DNA from: Panicum virgatum
Taxonomy: Eukaryota > Streptophyta > Magnoliopsida > Poales > Poaceae
DNA length: 64,000 nucleotides
Direction: 5' to 3'
Assembly: GCF_016808335.1 (NCBI RefSeq)
Contig: NC_053153.1
Location: forward strand, 16,689,033 to 16,753,032
A model generated the notes under the pieces. It had not been told where the DNA came from. It saw nothing but the letters and a program-made list of their open reading frames with translations, and made no database searches. The position numbers and the translations under genes were made by a program. This document shows positions 55,738 to 64,000 of this stretch, piece after piece (position 1 is the stretch's first letter; each line of letters starts with the position of its first letter).

Positions 55738-56367
55738 TAAAAAAGATAAACCCCAATGCTCTCTCGGGTTTTCGTAAGGACATGCAATGTTCCAATGTTG
55801 AATGTACCGTCGCCCATAAGTTATGAAACTTACGATCACAAGGCGAAGCGGATCTGAGCGGTAGGGTGGTAGTGGCGGAGTGGCGTGGCTGGGCGGGGTG
55901 GCGGCTCAGCTCTTTCTTCTCTTTTTTTTTAAAATTTTTTGTGCAAAAGGTTTTACAAAATTTTTCCCATTTTTTTATTTTAATTTCTTTACCTAAATCT
56001 TTTTTGGATGTAAAAGTTTTTTCTTCGATTTTTTGCTCAAACTTTTCTCTTTCATCTTTTTACAGTTCTCTTCAAATTTTTCGTTGAAAATTTTATCTGG
56101 AAAAATTATCAGAAAATAAAGAAATTTTTAGAAAAAAATGATGGAAGGATCGACCGTATGAAACCCCTCCTACGGTCGACCGTAAATTAGCCTCGCCCAT
56201 CCAATGTTCATAGTATTTCCATTCGTGTCATCGTCTCAAATTCTCCAATGCAATTTTTCTTTATCAGACATACCACTGTTTGTATCCTACCCTGTCAAAC
56301 GCCCAAACCGGTAAAGTTTAGACAAAAAAAAGTTGCTCTCTCATCACAAAACCAAAATAATCAAGCT
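55738..56367. other. Upstream region of the AGPR gene with a CGACCGTA-type element
   Basis: 55.80-56.19 kb holds a second member of the 42.84-43.42 kb repeat type: a GC-rich part, a T-rich part, and a closing inverted motif gatcgaccgtatgaaacccc then tacggtcgaccgtaaa. The rest is AGPR promoter. Confidence 0.5.
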
Positions 56368-56386
56368 TATTGGGCCTGGCCCATTT
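56368..56386 (+). promoter_or_regulatory. Site II-like GGGCC/GGCCCA pair in the AGPR promoter
   Basis: attgggcctggcccattt contains TGGGCC-type motifs in both orientations. Such site II elements are bound by TCP factors and are frequent in promoters of growth-related housekeeping genes. They lie about 340 bases before the ATG. Confidence 0.55.
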
Positions 56387-56614
56387 CTCGTTATTTGACC
56401 GACCACTTGCTTCCTCTCTCACCAACCTCACCGAACACAGCCGGCGGCGGCACCCCTCTCTCCGCCACCAAACCCAAGCCCGGCTCGCCGCACGCAGAAG
56501 CTGCGACCGGAGACAACGGACCAAGACCAACACGTAATCCACGAGAGAGAGAGAGCACAACCCCGTAGCCGCCGCCGCGCCGCCATCCCCTCTCGTCGCC
56601 CTCCTCGCCAGCTG

Positions 56615-56623
56615 GGGTTATTT
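56615..56623 (+). promoter_or_regulatory. TATA-like box of the AGPR gene
   Basis: gttatttatacggg lies about 90 bases before the start codon at 56709. Confidence 0.5.
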
Positions 56624-56708
56624 ATACGGGCGCCATCGCGCGACCCCCGCGGCATTAGGTGGCGCACGCTCCCCTCGCACCTGCACCCGCGCTGTGACAC
56701 GGAAGGGC

Positions 56709-59700
56709 ATGGCCTCCTCAGCGGCGGCGGCGGCGGCTCCGGCGCGTGCCGGGTTGGCTCCCCAGGTCAGCGGCGAAGCCTCGTCTCCTCTCCCCCGTTC
56801 CATTGGGCAGGACAACACATCGTCGTGCCATTCGGTAGGACCGACGGCGGCTTAGTTTTGGGTGGGGTGGGCGGATTGAATGGCTGCCCGCTTGATTTGT
56901 CGTCAAGGCGCGCGCCGATTAGGGTACCCAGCATTGATTCTAGTCTTCGACGGCTAGATTGGGAGGCTCTATCGCTGATGCTGTTAGCAGCTTCTGATTG
57001 ATGCCTGTGTTGCCAGTTCTGATTCATGCCTGTTACCAAATAAAGTTTAGATTGTAGAAGCACTACTTGTACATACAATTCAACGATGTAATAAGATAGC
57101 GAAAATAAAAAAAGGTATACACTTCGATGAGATAATGTGCTAGCAATGAACTCTGACCAGGACTAAATTACCGCAGCTACATCTCTCTTACAAGTCCTAT
57201 AGTGGCCGATACGTTCTCAATTTACTATTTATGGAATGCTACATTGTAGCGGTAGTATTTATTCCCTGCAAACTCTATTGCGGGCTCAATTGCAGTTGCT
57301 AAGAGAACTATTTAGTACCTTGGTTATGGTGCCTTGAAAATGGCATGTTAACTCTTAACACGCTCAATGGTAATGTACTCTGACTTTTGTCATAGAGGCT
57401 GATTCTGTGCTCTGACTCTGACATTGTTCCAAGCTTTAGCCAGCTACATTACATGCTCTTCTGGGCCTGGTACTCTGAAGCACTGAAAATATTTCTTTGA
57501 CATGCAGAATGGAATCTTTGGATCTAATTCGAAGCCATTTGCTGGTTTCATGCTCAAGACAGCTCAGCAGGTGAGTTTTGTTTAGTGTGCCCTTCCCAAG
57601 TAAATATTGGCAAGCTGTTCCCGAAATGCTAATGAAAAACTACTCTGTTGTAGGTTCGACCCCTGTCACTCCGTGTGAGGGGATCCCTTGCCTCTTCACC
57701 AAGGAAGCTATTCTCCCCTAAGGCAGCAGCAGCCACTAAATCAGGGGACGGGGTGCGCATTGCAGTCCTAGGGGCCAGCGGTTATACTGGAGCTGAGGTT
57801 GTTCCATCACTCTGATCACATTTTGCATGAAGATGTTTGTCATTGCTTCTTATAGCTAATGTGATTGTTACACTTTTGTTAACAGATCGTTCGTATTCTG
57901 GCAAACCACCCTCAGTTTCAGATAAAAGTGATGACTGCAGATAGAAAAGCTGGTGAACAATTTGGATCTGTATTTCCTCACTTGATATCGCAGGTGAGAA
58001 AAACTTCTCTTCCTCCATTTGTGATCTTTAGTCTAGTAAGAATCAACAAAACCTATGGGCGGTGCTACTTTTCTTTGTAATAGAGTTGCTATCATCAAAA
58101 CTTATTTGTTATGTTTGTTAAAACTCTAGAGTATTGTTGCTATTCTTTTGATTTGCAGGACCTGCCAAGACTGGTTGCGGTAAAAGACGCCGACTTTTCA
58201 GGTGTTGATGCTGTTTTTTGTTGCTTGCCACATGGTACTACCCAGGTTTGTTTATAGCTATTATGCTTTTACATTAAACTCTTTATGCATATTGCTGAAA
58301 AACTGTATTAAGCAATACTTTCATAGACTTTGTTGCATATTGTTTGGAGCACTAGACTTTTTGAAAATAAACTTTGCAATACACTACCTAATTATATTTT
58401 TTATCAGGAAATTATCAAAGGCTTACCTCGGCACTTGAAGATTGTTGATCTCTCTGCGGTATGCTCTGAACACACTCTTGATTTGTCTAAGTATGATGTC
58501 GGTTGTTGAAAAACTATTGGTTACAGGACTTTCGACTGCGTGACATCAATGAGTATGCTGAATGGTATGGCCATTCGCACAGGGCACCAGAACTGCAGGT
58601 TCATAGCTACTTTCCACTTCAGCCTTGTTAGTTGTGGCACTTGAGTTGTCATCAATTATTCTGAATGATTTCTTGTATGGCACTGTTTTAAGAATTGGGC
58701 CTGGCTTCCATAGTGTATTTTGATGGTTTGGTTCTATTGGTGTCCTTATGTTATATTTATTTGAATTTATTTTTATATGTTTTCCTTGGGTTCTTTTAGG
58801 AAGAGGCTGTGTATGGTTTGACCGAACTTCATCGAGATGACATAAGAAATGCACGATTGGTTGCAAATCCAGGGTGTTATCCCACATCCATTCAACTCCC
58901 GCTTGTTCCTCTGGTAAAGGTGAGGTTCAATAGAAGTTTCTAGCATCCTACCGTTATCTCTGATCATATTTGCAATTAAGGCAAAAATTCTCCAGGACAT
59001 ACCATAGAATCGAATTAATTAATATTTACAAGCATAATCTTATATTTCTGAGAGTGTGTATGTCAAAATTTGTTGACAATTTATTAGTATTTCAATATCT
59101 AGATTTTTCCTTGGCATATTATGTTTTCTTTGCAGGCAAAATTGATCAAGTTGACCAACATTATCATTGATGCAAAATCTGGGGTTAGTGGTGCAGGTAT
59201 GTATTTATTTGAGATAACTCATTCATTTTCCATGTCTTCTTGTCAACGATAAATGATATGGTCTCAAATACATACATCCTTTTAGGACGTGGGGCTAAGG
59301 AAGCAAATCTTTACACTGAAATTGCCGAAAGTATCCATGCTTATGGAATAACAAGTCACCGACACGGTAATTCTTATGCTCAACTGGCTACGTAGTGTTT
59401 TGTTCTACCTGTCTTATTACTGGTAATATCTTACCTCACTGACATTGAGGTTTAAATAATGACAGTTCCTGAGATTGAGCAAGGACTTACCGATGCTGCT
59501 CAATCAAAAGTTACCATCAGTTTTACTCCACATCTGATGTGTATGGTAAGCGCAATTATGCACATCCTTTTATTTGCTTACTCCATATTCTACAGTATCA
59601 TTTTAAAAAATCAGTCATTGTATCTGCTGCTGGTGTTTAACAGAAACGTGGGATGCAATCTACTATGTATGTTGAATTGGCGTCTGGAGTGACTGCCAAT

Positions 59701-60207
59701 GATTTGTACGAACACCTCAAGTCTACTTATGAGGTCTGTTTACCTGCCCATGTTGGCGTAACTGTGATAACTTAGGAAGGACCATAATTTCCACTGAAGC
59801 CATCAATCTATTGTATGATTTTGCACTGTTGTAGCATCAGAGTTCATTCATCATTGTATCTTTCCAGGGTGAAGAATTTGTCAAACTGTTAGATGGTAGC
59901 AGTGCTCCTCACACGAGCCATGTTGCAGGATCAAACTACTGTATCATGAATGTCTATGAGGATAGAATTCCTGGAAGGGCCATCATCATCTCTGTTGTAA
60001 GTACTTTATAGGCATCTTATCATGCAGAAGCTTTCAGTAAAATAGCACCAGTTACCTAGGTGATGTGTAGTGCTTACGTGCTCTGCTTCAACTCTGCAGA
60101 TAGATAATCTTGTGAAGGGAGCATCTGGTCAGGCTGTGCAGAACCTTAATCTGATGATGGACCTGCCTGAGAACATGGGGCTGCAATACCAGCCCCTGTT
60201 TCCTTGA
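56709..60207 (+). CDS. argC: N-acetyl-gamma-glutamyl-phosphate reductase, chloroplast
   Basis: This enzyme reduces N-acetyl-glutamyl-5-phosphate to its semialdehyde with NADPH, the third step of arginine biosynthesis in the plastid. There are fourteen exons: 56709-56765, 57508-57570, 57654-57797, 57886-57993, 58159-58245, 58408-58458, 58527-58598, 58800-58919, 59136-59196, 59286-59366, 59466-59545, 59644-59733, 59868-59996 and 60100-60207. All have GT-AG borders and the phases fit, giving 416 residues, close to the rice protein as I recall it. Residues 1 to about 70 are Ala/Ser/Arg-rich and fit a transit peptide. The NADP-binding GASGYTGAE begins at about residue 80. CCLPHGTTQ follows at about 140. 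The catalytic cysteine is C220 in [10 protein letters not shown]. Later blocks include [19 protein letters not shown] and the C-terminal [20 protein letters not shown]. The gene appears fully functional. Confidence 0.96.
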
Positions 60208-62023
60208 TCTTTCATGTCAATACTTCATCCATGATGACAGTGCTTGGGAGCGCAGCTCCCCTTCCATCAGAGTACTGTCTGGAGGCAAGGAGCCCCCATT
60301 AGAATGCAATCAAGTCAAACTTGCTCTGAAGTGTAGCTTGGCTCGTGTCATTTTTTCAGAGAAGACAACTTAGCAGTGCAATGATAGTATAGTATTAGGT
60401 GAGTGGCTTGGTTCCAATAAAATCACAAGCATTGTTGTTTGTTATAATTATCAAGGAATCAATAGTTAGGGTGTGCTCTGTATTATTTTCGACAGATGTC
60501 ACTACAGCTATTTTTTTGAAGGTTGAAGTTCCCTTTGTTGAAATAATCTCAAGTTTTATCTGTGTCTGCACAGGTCCATAGCATTAGTATAATAGTATCA
60601 CTGGTCAGAGTAACTTCTCTTCTATACTACAATAAGTGCCATGATATGTGTTTGAAACTCAACTCTGGTGTATTTTTCATTTGTTGACTACCATAATAAG
60701 CCTTTAGACTACTATTGCTCTGGTGCCATCCTCTGCAACATGATATGTGTATTTTGGAAAATATATCAGCAGGTGTGCATACATAATGGACTAAAAAAAC
60801 TAAATTTAATTCATAAGGTTTTGGTTAGATTGTTACAGGCACTCATTTTTGTTTCCTTTCATCGTCTTGAAAAATTGTGATGCGTACAATTCAAAGTGCT
60901 GTTGAGGTTTGAATCAGGTATAGTCAGACACTCGTAGACACATTTCCTGACCTCCTGACCAAACATTAAGTGGCAATTGCATAGCTAGGCGACTATATTA
61001 GATGCCCAAGATGCCCATTTCACTATGGTTAGCGCTTCATACCAAAAAGGCAGCTGTAAACAGTCTGACATTTTGAGCACAAGTAGATTTCCAGCCTTGT
61101 AGTAGAACAGTTTTTTGTATTCTGACTCGAAGATCAGATCATTTGTGGCCCTGAGGTACTGCTCTTACAACTGGATCTTCATAAACTCTTTATTTTAATG
61201 AAGTTAGTATTGAATCTAGTTGAAGAATGCATCTAGCAGTTTTTAAAATTAAAATCAGTTGATTGTTCTGATCAAAGATGCTGTTATGCTGTTTGACTTG
61301 AAAAAAGCAATTGACTTATATATGTTAATGCAATAATGTATCTGTTTTCAGACTTTGACCTAAAGTTGTTTATAGTCTTACGTTTTGTTCAATAGGTAGT
61401 TTTCGAAGCCTTGTTTTGTTTTATTTGACTTTTTGCGTTAACTGATGCACTGGGATAAGTTCCCAAAAAAATCTTATTAGTTGGTGATAGCATAATTCTT
61501 TTTGAGAGCGAATGACATTGTTCTGTAAGTTGACCGTAACAGAATTTAAAGTGTATACATACCTCCAATGCTATCCTTAAATTCATAAAAATAGTAGAGT
61601 ACTTCCGGGACAAATTTAAAAGCGAAAGCAAATCATTTTAAGTTATGGTCAGACTCCAATGGTTCGGTTAGTCTATCTTTTTGGCTATGGTTATCATAAT
61701 AATTTGTAAATTCAATTCTTTTTGTGGCCATCCAACTTGCTACTTTTCTTCTAATAACCTTGAGAGTTCTTTACTGCTCCATAGCGATTTTTGCCGAGAT
61801 GTGGTTCTGATGGATTGAAGTGCCAAAGCCCAGATGCAATGCATCTACTACAGACCCATTATGCAGAGCATGTATTCTTATCATCTAACTGCAACAGACA
61901 TTCGGCAAGCTTATCAAGGGTACGTTCTCAACTTCAGTTGTTTCCTCGGTTTTCAAGGGAAAGAAAAAAAATGCAAATGTTTCAGTTTATTATTGATAAT
62001 AATGTTTGGACCATCCAAGGGAT
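60208..62023. other. AGPR 3' region and intergenic DNA
   Basis: AT-rich DNA with only short frames. The segment at 61785-61925 has more balanced composition, is open in two frames (for example MQCIYYRPIMQSMYSYHLTA at about 61834) and could be an exon remnant, but I do not recognise it. The stretch ends at the truncation point of the copia remnant. Confidence 0.4.
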
Positions 62024-64000
62024 CTAAGTAGATGAATTATTTAGAGTGCGCACATAATTATTTAGAGTACGAAGAACACGCTCAGCTTTGCCGTTTTGAG
62101 GAGACGTATAAGGGCAAGAATGACGAAATATAATACCATGAGATGCTAGGAAGGTAGTGGTAGGAGTATTAATGAATTCTTTGTCATTATCAATCTGGAA
62201 AAAACACTTTACCGTAAGGCTGAACTGAGTCTGCGCATAAGAAATAAACTGGACGATATGCTCATAAACATCAGACTTATGATGAAGCGGAAAGGTCCAA
62301 CAATAATGAGTAAAATCATCCAGAATGACTAAATAATATCTGTAGTCGGAAACACTAGGAACAGGAGACGTCCAAACATCACAATGCATTAACTCAAAAG
62401 GTGAAGATGTTCGAGAGGTAGAGGTACTAAAGGGAGACGCTTGTGTTTGCCTAGCTGACAGGCATGACACAAGAATTGGTCTGCTTTAGTACAAGTGATG
62501 TGCTTATTCTGGCGAAGCGAAGCAACGACGGCTGGAGCAGGATGACCAAGACGCTGATGCCACAGGGAAGTAGAGGCAGCAAGGACGGTGTGGGCAGTGG
62601 CTGGCACCGCAGCAGTGATGGTGTACAAGTCGCCATCACTATTGCAACGAAGAATCACGCGTCGCGTCTTGAGATCCTTCACAAAAAAACCAAAGGCATC
62701 AAATTCTATGGGACAACTATTGTCACGAGTGAATTGTCGAATGGAAAGAAGGTTACGAACTATGGATGGAACAACAAGGACATTGTTCAAAACGAATTAT
62801 GATGCTGTGGTGGGAAGGGTAGACTAATTACGAGACGTGACAGGAATATGAGTGTCATTGCCTACAACAATATAAGAATGCGGTGACGGGGTACGGGAGA
62901 GCAGTATACCTTCGGAAGAATGCATATGGGTGCTGGCGCCGGTGTCCAAGACCCACGGAGACGAGCCTTGGACAGACATCTGCTGAAGAGCAGCGATGAG
63001 GCCTGCCTGATCCCAAGAGGGCGCCGACAGCTGGGAGAACTGGGACGGGGTGAAGGCGGTGTGCGCCTGCTCGGTGCCCGCCCCAGCTACCCGAACCAGA
63101 GGGCCCAACGCGCAAGCCAGCACCCTGGTTGCCGGCCTGCCATCCTCCTTGAGCGGCCCATGGGTTGAAGCAGATCCACGGGCCCGCTGGGGAAGGAGGG
63201 CACGCTTGCTGCTGGCCACCGCCGCTGCCGTTGCCACCGCCGTTGCGCCTGTTCTTATTAGGGCGCCGAGGTTGCTGCTGTGCGCCGGATGTTGTCGAGG
63301 AGGAGGAGCAGGCGGAACCGCAGCCAGCGGAAGGCGAAAAGGCGATGAGGGCAGTGGCGGCGGCGACCTGGGCTTCATTCGCCAGGCGCAGCTTTTTCAG
63401 CAAAAGCTGATCATGAGCTGTGGTGAATGTCATGTCCTTCTGCCTGGCGATGAAGTCGGCGGTGGTGCTGAAACGAGGGTGGATGCCGCGCAGGAGGTTG
63501 AGGACGAGAGTAGCCTCTGAAACAGGCTGACCAACGTCGCAAAGCGCATCAGCGGCGATCTTCATCTTTTTGCCGTAATCTTCAACAGATAGATCTCCCT
63601 GAGTCATGGTGTGGAACTCATGACTCAAGTAGATGGAGCGGGGAGCCTTGTTCGCCTGAAAGTGATTTTCGATGGCGACCCAAAGCTAGCGCGCTGTCTG
63701 ATCGGGTGCCATGGTGAATTCGAGGACGGACTCGGAGACGGAGCCGTACAGCCATGTGCGGACGCAGCAATCGTTCTGGGCCCAAGCCGCATCAACTGGA
63801 TCAGGAGGAGGGGTCCCGTCGATGTGCTTGAGTAGCCCAAACTTGCCGCACATGGCATGGAAGAAGGAGCTCCACTTGGTGTAGTTGGAAGAACGGAGCT
63901 CCAGGGTCATGGGGATGTGAGACTTCACGTTGATGGTGGCGAAGGGGCTGATCACAACGTCAGCCATGGCAGGAGAAGCAGCAGCGGAGGAGGGGCTGGT
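62024..64000 (-). pseudogene. Ty1/copia retrotransposon polyprotein, 5' part only, broken
   Basis: Read from right to left, the domains come in copia order. A gag start is at 63967, a gag body at about 63628-63330, a protease with a DTGAS active-site motif near 62960, a GAG-pre-integrase block with its H/C zinc residues at about 62600-62470, and an integrase core at about 62440-62050. The sequence stops being recognisable at about 62030, before reverse transcriptase and RNase H, so the 3' half is missing. A TAG interrupts gag at 63686-63688, and the gag and protease parts lie in different frames. No LTR is visible inside the window; the upstream one would lie beyond 64000. It is an inactive remnant lying about 1.8 kb downstream of the AGPR gene in the opposite orientation. 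Confidence 0.88.

Overview
The window is nuclear DNA from a flowering plant, almost certainly a grass. The genes have many short GT-AG introns, and the coding exons of several genes are very GC-rich in their third positions. Intergenic DNA is packed with grass-type transposons: Stowaway and Tourist MITEs, hAT, Mutator-like elements carrying plant mobile domain (PMD) genes, Au-like SINEs, solo LTRs and a Ty1/copia remnant. From memory, the closest rice names for the two best conserved genes are chloroplast N-acetyl-gamma-glutamyl-phosphate reductase Os03g0617900 and the REM-type B3 proteins around Os03g0619600-Os03g0620400. This suggests collinearity with part of rice chromosome 3. I could not check it.

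Layout. 1-4 kb: fragments of receptor-like kinase genes among MITEs. 4-10 kb: a GC-rich exon-like segment, a 232-bp tandem duplication and a few exon-like pieces, with no intact gene. 10.3-13.3 kb: an intact six-exon, three-B3-domain gene on the minus strand, with a duplicated 5' noncoding region (13.5-15.2 kb). 15.7-19.9 kb: a complete Mutator-like element (9-bp target duplication, long terminal inverted repeats) whose only gene encodes a PMD protein; the gene is open except for one TGA. 21-26.7 kb: stacked non-autonomous elements, including a hAT inside a MITE and a solo LTR inside a solo LTR inside a MITE. 27.1-28.1 kb: an intact single-exon Dof transcription factor gene. 29-32.2 kb: a CACTA-like fragment, a Tourist MITE and an F-box pseudogene with a Helitron end in its intron.

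35.6-49.8 kb: three tandem 2-oxoglutarate/Fe(II) dioxygenase paralogues on the plus strand. Copy 1 has lost five codons (GGLDV) just after the iron-binding H-x-D motif. Copy 2 lacks the second intron and has a candidate Pack-MULE inserted about 170 bp before its start. Copy 3 looks intact. 50.6-55.7 kb: a second, older PMD-carrying Mutator-like element, whose PMD gene is broken, inserted in a SINE. 56.7-60.2 kb: an intact 14-exon argC-type gene (arginine biosynthesis). 62.0-64.0 kb: the 5' part of a broken Ty1/copia polyprotein on the minus strand, running to the window edge.

The intact genes do not form a pathway. They are a housekeeping enzyme (AGPR), two transcription factors (B3, Dof) and a tandem oxygenase family that is diverging. 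The most unusual content is the pair of PMD-carrying Mutator-like elements. Each has no visible transposase, and each has its own set of short GC-rich palindromic motifs just inside its terminal repeats.
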